Origin: Saccharomonospora marina XMU15
GTDB taxonomy: Bacteria; Actinomycetota; Actinomycetes; Mycobacteriales; Pseudonocardiaceae
Direction of reading: 5' to 3'
Assembly: GCF_000244955.1 (NCBI RefSeq)
Contig: NZ_CM001439.1
Location: forward strand, 1,516,628 to 1,580,627
DNA length: 64,000 nt
The notes below the pieces were generated by a model. The model did not search any database and was not told the DNA's origin. It was given only the letters and a program-made list of their open reading frames with translations. Below, in pieces: positions 50,174 to 58,612 of this stretch; within the stretch, counting starts at the first letter, position 1; every line of letters begins with the position of its first letter. A program made the translations under genes and the position numbers.

Positions 50174-51718
50174 GTGGATTTAAGTCTGCACGCGACGAAC
50201 GACGATGTGAGCGGCGCGCCCCTGCTCGTGATGCGTGGCATCGTCAAACTCTTCCCAGGGGTACGGGCGCTGGACGGCGTCGATCTGGAGGTGCGTGCCG
50301 GCGAGGTGCACTGCCTGCTGGGGCAGAACGGTGCGGGCAAGTCCACCCTGATCAAGACGCTTGCCGGGGCACACCAACCGGACGCGGGGGAGATCCTCTG
50401 GCAGGGCGAGCGCGTGGAACTGCCGTCGCCGGTGGCGGCGCTCAACCGCGGAATCGCCACCATGTACCAGGAGCTGGACCTCATCCCGACGCTGTCGGTG
50501 GCGGAGAACATCTTCCTCGGTCACGAGCGAGCCAGGTACGGCTTCACGCGGCCCTCGGCGGCAAGGGTCGAGGCCGAGGCGCTGCTCGACCGGCTCGGCC
50601 ACGCCGAGATCTCGCCGGACGCCGAGGTCGGTGATCTCTCCGCCGCAGGGCAGCAACTGGTGTCGATGGCGAGGGCGCTGGCCCACGACGCCAAGCTGAT
50701 CATCGCAGACGAGCCGACCGCGGCGCTGGCCAGTGACGAGGTCGACAACTTGTTCCGCATCATCGGTGAACTCACCGACGAGGGCGTCGCCGTGGTCTAC
50801 ATCTCCCACCGGCTGGAGGAGATTCGCCGCATCGGTGACCGGGTCACCGTCATCAAGGACGGCAAGACCGTCGCGGCCAACCTCGACGCGCGGTCGGCGG
50901 CGACCTCCGAACTCGTGGACCTCATGGCGGGCCGCAAGGTGCAGACCGCGTTCCGCGAGGCGGGGCAGGCGAAGGTCGAACTCGGCGACGTGGTGCTCGA
51001 CGTCGAAGGACTGAGCAGGCACGGCGAGTTCCGCGACGTCAGCTTCACCGTTCGCGCGGGGGAGATCGTCGGTCTCGCCGGCCTGGTGGGAGCCGGGCGC
51101 AGCGAGATACTCGAGACGATCTTCGGGGCACGCAAGCCGGACGGGGGCACCGTGTCGGTTGCCGGTTCCCGGCTTCGGCCGGGCAGTGTCGCCGCCGCCG
51201 TGCGCGCGGGGCTCGGCCTGGCGCCGGAGGAACGCAAGAGCCAGGCACTGCTGCTGGACATGTCCGTCACCCACAACGTGACGCTCGCCAGCCTCGCCGA
51301 CTACAGCAGGTTCGGCTTCTCGCAGCGATCGAGGGAGACCTCCGACTCCAGGTCCACGCTGCTGCGGCTCGACCTGCGCCCAGCCGACCCGAAGCGGATC
51401 GTGCGCACACTCTCCGGCGGCAACCAGCAGAAGGCCGTGGTCGCGCGCTGGTTGGTGCACGGCTGCCGCGTGCTGCTGCTCGACGAGCCGACAAGGGGCG
51501 TCGACGTGGGCGCAAGGGCAGAGCTGTACCGGCTCATCCACGAACTCGCGGCGGAGGGCGTCGCCATCGTGCTCGTCTCCAGCGAGATCCCCGAGGTGCT
51601 CGGCCTGGCCGACCGTGTGCTCGTGCTGCGCGAGGGCGACCTGCTCGTCGACAGGCCCGCCGAGGAGATCACCGAAGCCGAGATTCTCGACATGGTCATG
51701 GAAGGGAGCGCGGCGTGA
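50174..51718 (+). CDS. Sugar ABC transporter ATP-binding protein (RbsA/MglA type)
   Basis: A 514-residue protein with two fused ATPase domains. The first (about residues 10-240) has GQNGAGKST and signature LSAAGQQLVSMARAL; the second (about 255-500) has the changed Walker A GLVGAGRSE and signature LSGGNQQKAVVARWL, the normal pattern for ribose/galactose/xylose importers. It powers uptake with the permease and binding protein that follow. GTG 50174 is used; ATG starts nearby are out of frame. It overlaps the permease gene by GTGA. Confidence 0.92.
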   Translation: MDLSLHATNDDVSGAPLLVMRGIVKLFPGVRALDGVDLEVRAGEVHCLLGQNGAGKSTLIKTLAGAHQPDAGEILWQGERVELPSPVAALNRGIATMYQELDLIPTLSVAENIFLGHERARYGFTRPSAARVEAEALLDRLGHAEISPDAEVGDLSAAGQQLVSMARALAHDAKLIIADEPTAALASDEVDNLFRIIGELTDEGVAVVYISHRLEEIRRIGDRVTVIKDGKTVAANLDARSAATSELVDLMAGRKVQTAFREAGQAKVELGDVVLDVEGLSRHGEFRDVSFTVRAGEIVGLAGLVGAGRSEILETIFGARKPDGGTVSVAGSRLRPGSVAAAVRAGLGLAPEERKSQALLLDMSVTHNVTLASLADYSRFGFSQRSRETSDSRSTLLRLDLRPADPKRIVRTLSGGNQQKAVVARWLVHGCRVLLLDEPTRGVDVGARAELYRLIHELAAEGVAIVLVSSEIPEVLGLADRVLVLREGDLLVDRPAEEITEAEILDMVMEGSAA

Positions 51719-52776
51719 CCAAGGCCCTCGACCGCCCACCGGTGCGTCCGGCGGGCGCGGGCGCGCGACACCGCTCGTGGCAGTTGGACGTACGGCTGCT
51801 GGGGCTCGCAGGCGTGCTGGTGTTGTTGTGCCTCATCGGTTTGTTCACCAGCCCCGGCACGTTTCTCAGCGAGGGAAACATCTCCACGATGCTGCGGCTG
51901 GCCGCCGCGATCGGGGTGGTCAGCGTCGGCATGACGTTCGTGATCATCGCGGGCGGTATCGACCTCTCGGTCGGCTCGATCGTGGCGCTGGCGAGCGTGT
52001 GGATGACGACGCTTGCGACACAGTCCTACGGGCCCGTGGTGATGGTGCTGTGCGCGGTGCTGGTGGGAATGGGTTGCGGGCTGGTGAACGGGGTGCTGAT
52101 TTCCTACGGCCGAGTGGTCCCGTTCATCATGACGCTGGCCATGATGGCCTCCGCGCGCGGACTCGCCGAGCGGATCAGCGGCAGGCAGACGCAGGTGGTC
52201 ACCGAGACCGGCTTCACCGACTTCTTCCGTGGCTCCTTCCTCGGTATCTCGGTGTTGGTGTGGATGCTGGCGCTGGTCTTCGTGGTGGGCTGGGTGGTGC
52301 TCAACCGAACCACGTTCGGCAGGCGCACCTTCGCCATCGGTGGAAACGCGGAAGCGGCACGACTGTCCGGCATCAACGTCAAGCTGCACACGGCGCTCGT
52401 CTACGGCATCAGTGGACTGTGCTGCGGCATCGCCGCGATCATGATCGTGGCGAGGACGACGTCGGGCGCATCGACCAACGGGATGTTCTACGAACTCGAC
52501 GCCATCGCGGCGGTCGTCATCGGCGGCACGCTGCTCGCGGGTGGTAGGGGAAGCCTCATCGGCACGCTCATCGGCGTACTGATCTTCACGGTTCTCAACA
52601 GCATCTTCACCCAGAACAACCTGGACACCGACATCCAGAACATCGCCAAGGGCGCCATCATCGTCGCCGCGGTGCTGCTGCAGCACACCGCCCGTAGCCG
52701 CAAAGGCAAGCCACGACCGTCGTCCGAACCGGACTCGTCCAACACCGCAACCCAACCGAGCGGGAGCAAATCATGA
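51715..52776 (+). CDS. Sugar ABC transporter permease (RbsC type)
   Basis: A 353-residue membrane protein with eight to ten helices. The family signature GGIDLSVGSIVALASV is near residue 80 and the EAA-like loop includes GGNAEAARLSGINV. Sugars carried by this class include ribose, galactose, xylose and myo-inositol; the specificity here is not known. It is coupled by 4-base overlaps on both sides. Confidence 0.92.
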   Translation: MTKALDRPPVRPAGAGARHRSWQLDVRLLGLAGVLVLLCLIGLFTSPGTFLSEGNISTMLRLAAAIGVVSVGMTFVIIAGGIDLSVGSIVALASVWMTTLATQSYGPVVMVLCAVLVGMGCGLVNGVLISYGRVVPFIMTLAMMASARGLAERISGRQTQVVTETGFTDFFRGSFLGISVLVWMLALVFVVGWVVLNRTTFGRRTFAIGGNAEAARLSGINVKLHTALVYGISGLCCGIAAIMIVARTTSGASTNGMFYELDAIAAVVIGGTLLAGGRGSLIGTLIGVLIFTVLNSIFTQNNLDTDIQNIAKGAIIVAAVLLQHTARSRKGKPRPSSEPDSSNTATQPSGSKS

Positions 52777-53828
52777 TCAGAACCAATTTGGCGCGCCGCG
52801 GTTTCCTGTTCTCCGCGGCGGGAATCGGTGCGGGCGCGGTGCTCGCCGGATGCACCTCCAACGAGCGCGAGCCGCAGAACCAGGGCCAGGCGGCAGCGGC
52901 TGGGCAGGGCTCCAACGCCGAGCCGGGCAAGCCGGTGACCATCGGGTTCTCCGCGCCGGCAGCCGACCACGGCTGGATGGCTGCGGTGACCATCAACGCG
53001 CGTTCCATGGCCGAGCAGTACTCCGACGTCACCCTCAACGCCACGGAGGGCACCAACGACGTCAACCAGCAGATCGCACAGGTCGAGTCGTTGATCAACG
53101 GCGGGGTGGATGTGCTGGTGATCCTGCCGTTCGACGGCAAGGCGCTCACGCAGGTGGGGCGGCAGGCGATGGACCAGGACATCCCGGTGATCAATGTGGA
53201 CCGCGTCTTCGACACCCCGCTGGCCTACCGCACCTGGATCGGGGGCGACAACTACCGCATGGGGGTCAACGCGGGCAACTACATCGCCGAGGAACTCAAG
53301 CGGCAGAACGTGAACAACCCGGTGATCGGCGAGGTGGCAGGCATCGACTCGCTACCGCTGACCCAGGAACGCAGCAAGGGTTTCCGCGACGCTCTGCGGC
53401 GGCACGGTTTCCGCGTCGGACCAAGGGTCGCCGCCGAGTTCACCCCCGAGTCGGGTGAGCGCCAAACGGCGAACCTGTTGCAGGGCGCGCAGACGCTGCA
53501 CGCGCTGTGGAACCACGACGACGACCAGGGGGTCGGCGTGGTCGCGGCCATCGACGCTTCCGGCCGCGACGACTTCTTCATGGTCGGCGGTGCTGGTTCG
53601 CGCAACATGATGGAGCTGATCAAGGCCGACTCCGGTCCGATGAAGGCCACCGTGCTCTACAGCCCCTCGATGGCCTCCTCGGCCATCGCGCTGGCACGCC
53701 TGCTCGGCCAGTCCAAGGGACTCGGTGACCTGGCGGAGCACGAGATTCCCTCCGAAGTGACCACCTATTCGGCGGTCGTGACGAAGCAGAACGTGGACAA
53801 CTACATGGATGTCGGGTTCGACTCGTGA
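52773..53828 (+). CDS. Sugar-binding lipoprotein of the ABC transporter
   Basis: A 351-residue periplasmic-binding-protein type 1 (RbsB-like) protein. The N terminus is a lipoprotein signal with LAGC (lipidated Cys about residue 27) after a basic NLARRGF. The binding fold has KPVTIGFSAPAADHGWMAAVT, VDVLVILPFDGKALT and PVINVDRVFD. Aromatic and Asp residues at the cleft (Asp and Trp of DHGW) fit a pyranose or cyclitol ligand. It is coupled to the dehydrogenase gene by a GTGA overlap. Confidence 0.9.
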   Translation: MIRTNLARRGFLFSAAGIGAGAVLAGCTSNEREPQNQGQAAAAGQGSNAEPGKPVTIGFSAPAADHGWMAAVTINARSMAEQYSDVTLNATEGTNDVNQQIAQVESLINGGVDVLVILPFDGKALTQVGRQAMDQDIPVINVDRVFDTPLAYRTWIGGDNYRMGVNAGNYIAEELKRQNVNNPVIGEVAGIDSLPLTQERSKGFRDALRRHGFRVGPRVAAEFTPESGERQTANLLQGAQTLHALWNHDDDQGVGVVAAIDASGRDDFFMVGGAGSRNMMELIKADSGPMKATVLYSPSMASSAIALARLLGQSKGLGDLAEHEIPSEVTTYSAVVTKQNVDNYMDVGFDS

Positions 53829-54982
53829 CGCAGCAAGAAACGGAACCGGGGGGCGACACACTGGGGGTCGCCATGATCGGGCACGCCTTCATGGGGGCCG
53901 TGCACTCGCAGGCGTGGCGCAGTGTGGCCAGATTCTTCGACCTGCCACTCGCGCCGCGAATGGTGGCGCTGGGAGGAAGGGACGAACGCAGGGCCAAGGA
54001 GGCCGCCGAGCGGTTCGGTTGGGCTTCGGTGGAGACGGACTGGCGTGCTCTGCTGGAACGCGACGACGTGCAACTCGTCGACATCTGCACACCTGGCGAC
54101 ACCCACGCCGAGATCGCGGTGGCCGCGCTGGAGGCGGGCAAGCACGTGCTGTGCGAGAAGCCGCTGGCCAACAGTGTCGAAGAGGCCGAACGGATGGTGC
54201 GGGCGGCCGAGCGTGCAGCGGAGCGCGGGGTGCGGTCGATGGTCGCGTTCAACTACCGGCGGGTGCCCGCGCTGTCGTTGGCGCGGCGGCTCGTCGCGGC
54301 GGGCAGGCTGGGGGAGCTGCGACATGTCCGAGCGGTCTACCTGCAGGACTGGCTTTCCGACGCAACCTCGCCGATGACATGGCGGTTGCGTAAGGAGCGG
54401 GCCGGTTCGGGGGCGCTCGGCGACATCGGCGCACACATCGTGGACGCCGCCCAGTTCGTCACGGGTGAGCAGTTGGTCGGCGTCTGCGGGCTCACGGACA
54501 CCTTCGTGCGTCGACGCCCCCGCGGCTCCGGCGAAATGGAGGAGGTGACGGTGGACGACTGCGCGGTGTTCACCGGGCGCCTCTCTCACGGCGCGGTGGC
54601 GACCTTCGAGGCGACGCGCTACGCGCTCGGCAGGAAGAACGCGATGCGGCTGGAGGTCAACGGCTCGCTGGGCAGTCTGGCTTTCGACTTCGAGTCGATG
54701 AACGAGCTGTGGTTCTACGACGGCGCCGAGCCGTCCGAAACGGCGGGTTTTCGCCGGATCGTGGTCACCGAACCCGAGCACCCCTATCTCGGCGCGTGGT
54801 GGCCGCCCGGCCACGTGCTCGGCTACGAGCACACGTTCACGCACGAACTGGCGGATCTGTTGACGGCGATCGGCGCGGGCGAGCAGCCGCAGCCCGACTT
54901 CGCGGAGGGGCTACGGGTGCAGCGGGTACTGCAGGCGGTGGCGGACAGCGCCGCCGACGGTTCCCGCTGGAAGCCGGTTTGA
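53825..54982 (+). CDS. Gfo/Idh/MocA family NAD(P)-dependent dehydrogenase
   Basis: A 385-residue oxidoreductase with an N-terminal Rossmann domain (VAMIGHAFMGAVHSQA) and the family active-site motif LCEKPLANS, whose Lys is catalytic. GDIGAHIVDAAQF gives the Asp and His of the substrate site. It resembles inositol 2-dehydrogenases and glucoside 3-dehydrogenases. Being in the same operon as the importer, it probably oxidises the imported sugar or cyclitol. The stop is 94 bases before the ThuA-DUF1080 gene. Confidence 0.9.
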   Translation: MTQQETEPGGDTLGVAMIGHAFMGAVHSQAWRSVARFFDLPLAPRMVALGGRDERRAKEAAERFGWASVETDWRALLERDDVQLVDICTPGDTHAEIAVAALEAGKHVLCEKPLANSVEEAERMVRAAERAAERGVRSMVAFNYRRVPALSLARRLVAAGRLGELRHVRAVYLQDWLSDATSPMTWRLRKERAGSGALGDIGAHIVDAAQFVTGEQLVGVCGLTDTFVRRRPRGSGEMEEVTVDDCAVFTGRLSHGAVATFEATRYALGRKNAMRLEVNGSLGSLAFDFESMNELWFYDGAEPSETAGFRRIVVTEPEHPYLGAWWPPGHVLGYEHTFTHELADLLTAIGAGEQPQPDFAEGLRVQRVLQAVADSAADGSRWKPV

Positions 54983-55076
54983 GCCAAGGCAGAGCGAAGG
55001 CGAACAGACGCAGAGCACAGGCAAGCACTGAACGGCAGGACGAGGAGTTTCACCGGTTCGACGGGAGAAGGTACAA

Positions 55077-56495
55077 GTGCAGCGCAGCAGTGGTACCAGA
55101 ACACAACGCCGGTCCGCACGCCTCGGTAGGCGAATCGCCGCGGTGGCACTCGCCGTGTGCACGGGGCTGGGCGGTGGCGGACTCGCCGCCGCCCAAGCCG
55201 AGGAGGACGCCAGCGTGCTGGTGTTCTCCAAGACGGCGGGCTACCGGCACGCATCGATCCCGACGGGTATCGCGACCATCGAGGAACTCGGGGCCGAGTA
55301 CGGCTTCGAGGTGGACGCCACGGAGGACTCGGCGGCGTTCACCGACTCCAACCTGGCCTCCTACGACGCGGTGGTGTGGCTTTCCACCACCGGAGACGTA
55401 CTGAACGCCGAGCAGCAGGCGGCGTTCGAGCGCTACGTCGAAGGTGGTGGCGGGTACGTCGGTGTGCATGCCGCCTCCGACACCGAGTACGACTGGCCGT
55501 GGTACGGCGACCTCGTCGGCGCCTACTTCGACTCGCACCCGCAGATACAGCAGGCCACGGTGAACGTGGAGGACCAGCGGCATCCCTCCACCTCCGACCT
55601 GCCGAAGCAGTGGGTCCGCACCGACGAGTGGTACAACTTCCGCGACAACCCGCGTGGCGACGTGCACGTGCTGGCCTCGCTCGACGAGAGCAGCTACGAC
55701 GCGGGCTCCGGCGCGATGGGCGACGATCACCCGATCGCGTGGTGCCACGAGAACGCGGGCGGTCGAGCCTGGTACACCGGCGGCGGCCACACCGAAGAGT
55801 CCTACGGTGAGCAGGCGTTCCGTACCCACCTGGCAGGCGGCATCCGGTACGCGACGGGGCTGGCCGACGGCGACTGCTCCACCGAGCCGGTGGAATGCGA
55901 GCCCGTGCAGCCTGATCAGGGTTACCGGATGCTCTTCGACGGCACCAGGCACAGCTTGCGGAACTGGAACCAGGCAGGCCCGGGCTCGTTCGAGTTGAGT
56001 CCGGACTGTTCCATCCGCTCCGTCGGTGGCATGGGGCTGTTCTGGTCCGACCAGAAGTTCGGCGGATACAGCCTCAAGCTGGACTGGAAGGTGGCAGGCG
56101 ACGACAACTCCGGCATCTTCGTCGGGTTCCCCGACCCGGGTGACGACCCCTGGGTGGCGGTGAACAACGGCTACGAGATCCAGATCGACGCCACCGACGC
56201 GCCGGAGCGGACCACGGGCGCCATCTACGGTTTCCAGTCGGCCGACATCGCCGCCCGTGACGCCGCGCTGAACCCGCCCGGCGAGTGGAACTCCTACAAG
56301 ATCGTGGTCATCGGGCAGCGCATCAAGGTCTACCTCAACGGCGCGTTGATCAACGACTTCGTCAACACCGACCCCGCTCGCGACCTCACCCGCGGCTACG
56401 TGGGAATCCAGAACCACGGCGAGGCCGACGACGTGTCGTTCCGTGACATCCAGATCAGGGAGATCTTCCCCGCCCCTGGGCGGGGAAGGAGGTGA
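55077..56495 (+). CDS. Secreted ThuA-like and DUF1080 (3-keto-disaccharide hydrolase type) fusion protein
   Basis: A 472-residue exported protein. The signal peptide covers residues about 1-42. A ThuA/class I amidotransferase-like domain (about 45-265: VLVFSKTAGYRHASIPTG, GGGYVGVHAASD, IAWCHENAGGRAWYTGGGHT) comes first, then a concanavalin-like DUF1080 domain (about 280-465: MLFDGT, NWN, DNSGIFVGF, EIQI, GEWNSYKIVVIG). DUF1080 enzymes hydrolyse 3-keto-glycosides and ThuA proteins are linked to 3-keto-sugar use. Together with the dehydrogenase this points to a 3-keto-sugar route (inference). GTG 55077 follows GGGAGAAGG. Confidence 0.88.
   Translation: MQRSSGTRTQRRSARLGRRIAAVALAVCTGLGGGGLAAAQAEEDASVLVFSKTAGYRHASIPTGIATIEELGAEYGFEVDATEDSAAFTDSNLASYDAVVWLSTTGDVLNAEQQAAFERYVEGGGGYVGVHAASDTEYDWPWYGDLVGAYFDSHPQIQQATVNVEDQRHPSTSDLPKQWVRTDEWYNFRDNPRGDVHVLASLDESSYDAGSGAMGDDHPIAWCHENAGGRAWYTGGGHTEESYGEQAFRTHLAGGIRYATGLADGDCSTEPVECEPVQPDQGYRMLFDGTRHSLRNWNQAGPGSFELSPDCSIRSVGGMGLFWSDQKFGGYSLKLDWKVAGDDNSGIFVGFPDPGDDPWVAVNNGYEIQIDATDAPERTTGAIYGFQSADIAARDAALNPPGEWNSYKIVVIGQRIKVYLNGALINDFVNTDPARDLTRGYVGIQNHGEADDVSFRDIQIREIFPAPGRGRR
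56465..56488 (+). terminator. Hairpin inside the 3' end of the ThuA-DUF1080 gene
   Basis: Perfect 11-base arms 56465-56475 and 56478-56488 with a 2-base loop lie within the last codons, just before the stop at 56493-56495. No T-run follows. It may stop or protect the upstream transcript. Confidence 0.5.
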
Positions 56496-56609
56496 CGGAC
56501 CGGGGCGCGTCGCAGCGGGCGGCGAAGCCGCGACGGTGAGAAGGTCGAGCCTGGCGTGACCGTGTCGCGCGCGTACGCGCGAAGGACGAAGAGCTGAGGT
56601 TGTTGCACT

Positions 56610-57758
56610 ATGGCACCCACAGGTTTGTGGTTGATCGGTGCTCGAGGTTCGGTCGCCACCACGGCGATCTCAGGACTGCTCGCGCTGCGGGCGGGAGTGA
56701 TCAGGCCGGTCGGCTGTGTCAGCGCGCTGCCCGCCTTCGAGCGGGCCGGCCTGCCGGACTGGGACGAGATCCACCTCGGCGGGCACGACATCGTGGACAC
56801 CCCGCTGGAGAAGCGGGCCGAGCTGCTCACCGAATCCGGGGTGATGCCACCGACCGTTTTCGAGGCCGTCCGCACCAGTCTGTCCGAAATGGATGCCCAG
56901 ATTCGTTGCGGTTACCATCCGGCCACCCACTCCGGCTCACAGGCCGACGCGGCGAGGCGGCTGTCCGACGACATCGCCGAGTTCGCGCGACGCAACGACC
57001 TTGCTCGCGTGGTCGTGTTGAACGTGTCGTCGACCGAGCCGGTCTTTCCGTCCCTGCCCGAGCACGCAGGCCTGAAAGCACTGGAAGCCGCCATGGCAGT
57101 GCCCGGTCGGACGGTGCTGCCGCCCAGTTCGGTTTCCGCCTACGCCGCGCTGCGTGCCGGTTGCCCGTATGTCGACTTCACGCCGTCCACGGGCATCCGG
57201 CTTCCCGCACTACGGGAACTGGCAGGGCTGAGTGAACTGCCCTACGCAGGCTGCGACGGCAAGACCGGAGAGACCCTGGTACGCAGCGCGCTCGCGCCGA
57301 TGTTCGCGACGCGGGCGCTGGCCGTGCGCTCCTGGGCCGGTACCAACCTGCTCGGCGGAGGAGACGGGCTGACACTGGCCGATGCCGAACACGCGGGCAG
57401 CAAACTGGCATCCAAGGGCAGGGGGCTGGCGACACTGCTCGGTGGCGAGGTGACCGCGCCGCTGCACATCGACAACGTGCCCGACCTCGGAGAACAGAAG
57501 GTCGCCTGGGACCACGTTTCGTTCGAGGGTTTCCTCGGTGTGCGGATGAGTCTGCAGTTCACCTGGAGCGGCTACGACTCGGCGCTGGCCGCACCGCTGG
57601 TGCTCGACCTGGCGAGGTTCGCGGCGGCGGCGCACGCCAACGGCGAGTCCGGCCCGCTCGCCCAGTTGGCGTTCTTCTTCAAGGACCCGCTCGGCACCGA
57701 GGAGCACCGGCTGGCCGAGCAGTTCGCCATGCTGGCCGAATGGGCGGGTTCGCTGTGA
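56610..57758 (+). CDS. Myo-inositol-1-phosphate synthase-like sugar-phosphate cyclase
   Basis: A 382-residue member of the inositol-3-phosphate synthase superfamily. The NAD-binding motif is LWLIGARGSVATT. The core has AGCDGKTGETL, SWAGTNLLGGGDG, KVAWDHVSFEGF and LAFFFKDPLG, which keep the catalytic Lys positions of that family. True synthases turn glucose 6-phosphate into inositol phosphate; the sequence is short and divergent, so the substrate may be another hexose phosphate. It heads a run of genes joined by 4-base overlaps. ATG 56610 is used. Confidence 0.85.
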   Translation: MAPTGLWLIGARGSVATTAISGLLALRAGVIRPVGCVSALPAFERAGLPDWDEIHLGGHDIVDTPLEKRAELLTESGVMPPTVFEAVRTSLSEMDAQIRCGYHPATHSGSQADAARRLSDDIAEFARRNDLARVVVLNVSSTEPVFPSLPEHAGLKALEAAMAVPGRTVLPPSSVSAYAALRAGCPYVDFTPSTGIRLPALRELAGLSELPYAGCDGKTGETLVRSALAPMFATRALAVRSWAGTNLLGGGDGLTLADAEHAGSKLASKGRGLATLLGGEVTAPLHIDNVPDLGEQKVAWDHVSFEGFLGVRMSLQFTWSGYDSALAAPLVLDLARFAAAAHANGESGPLAQLAFFFKDPLGTEEHRLAEQFAMLAEWAGSL

Positions 57759-58612
57759 AGGCGGCCGATCTCTACGAGCTCGTGCGGGCCCCGGCGGCGC
57801 TGACGGCCGTCGGCGACACCGTGGCGGGCTCGGCTGCCGCGGGGCAGCGGCTCCGTGGCAGGCGCTGGGCGCTTCCGCTGGCCTCCATGGCGTTCTACTG
57901 GGCGGGCATGGCTGTCAACGACTGGGCGGATCGCGAGCTGGACGCCGTGGAGCGGCCGGAGCGACCGATCCCGTCCGGAAGGGTGAGCGCACAAGCCGCA
58001 TTCCGCACCGGGGGTGTGCTGACCGCCGCCGGGCTGGGGCTCGCGTGCCTCGGCGGTGGTCAGCGCTCGCTGCGGGTGGCGGTTCCGCTCGCCGCGTCGG
58101 TGTGGGCCTACGACACGGTGTTGAAGGGAACACCGCTGGGACCCTGTGGCATGTCGGCGTGCCGGGCGCTTGACGTGCTGCTGGGCGCGGGCGGCCGGTG
58201 GCGGGAAGCCGCACCGGCCGCCGCGGCGCTCGCTGTGCACACCATGGGTGTGACGGCACTGTCCGGCGGCGAGGTGCACGGCGGCTCGCCGCGTACCGCG
58301 GGCGCCGCGCTCGCGGGGACGGCGGTGTCCACCGGGCTAGCGCTGTACGGCCGCGCCTCCCGCAGTGCGCATCGGGTGGCGGCGCTGGCCTTCGGTGCCT
58401 GCTACGCGGCCGCGGTCGGCACGGCGCAGTACCGAGCGCTGGAGTCCTCCTCCGCCGCGCGGGTGCGGGCAGCGACGGTCGCCGGGATCCAGGGGATGGT
58501 GCCGCTGCAGGCAAGTGTGGCCGCAAGGCACGGCGCGGTGCGCACGGCGGCACTGCTCGCCGGGGCGGTGCCGCTGGCACGGCGCCTGGTGCGGAAGGTG
58601 AGCCCGACATGA
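57755..58612 (+). CDS. UbiA-like prenyltransferase (EboC/SCO3242-type)
   Basis: A 285-residue membrane protein with seven to nine helices. The first Asp-rich motif NDWADRELDAVERPERPIPSG corresponds to the NDxxDxxxD motif of UbiA enzymes (NDWADRELD). The second is AYDTVLKG, less conserved. UbiA proteins transfer prenyl chains to aromatic or sugar-phosphate acceptors. UbiA-like EboC is a standard member of ebo clusters. GTG 57755 overlaps the cyclase stop (GTGA). Confidence 0.8.
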   Translation: MKAADLYELVRAPAALTAVGDTVAGSAAAGQRLRGRRWALPLASMAFYWAGMAVNDWADRELDAVERPERPIPSGRVSAQAAFRTGGVLTAAGLGLACLGGGQRSLRVAVPLAASVWAYDTVLKGTPLGPCGMSACRALDVLLGAGGRWREAAPAAAALAVHTMGVTALSGGEVHGGSPRTAGAALAGTAVSTGLALYGRASRSAHRVAALAFGACYAAAVGTAQYRALESSSAARVRAATVAGIQGMVPLQASVAARHGAVRTAALLAGAVPLARRLVRKVSPT

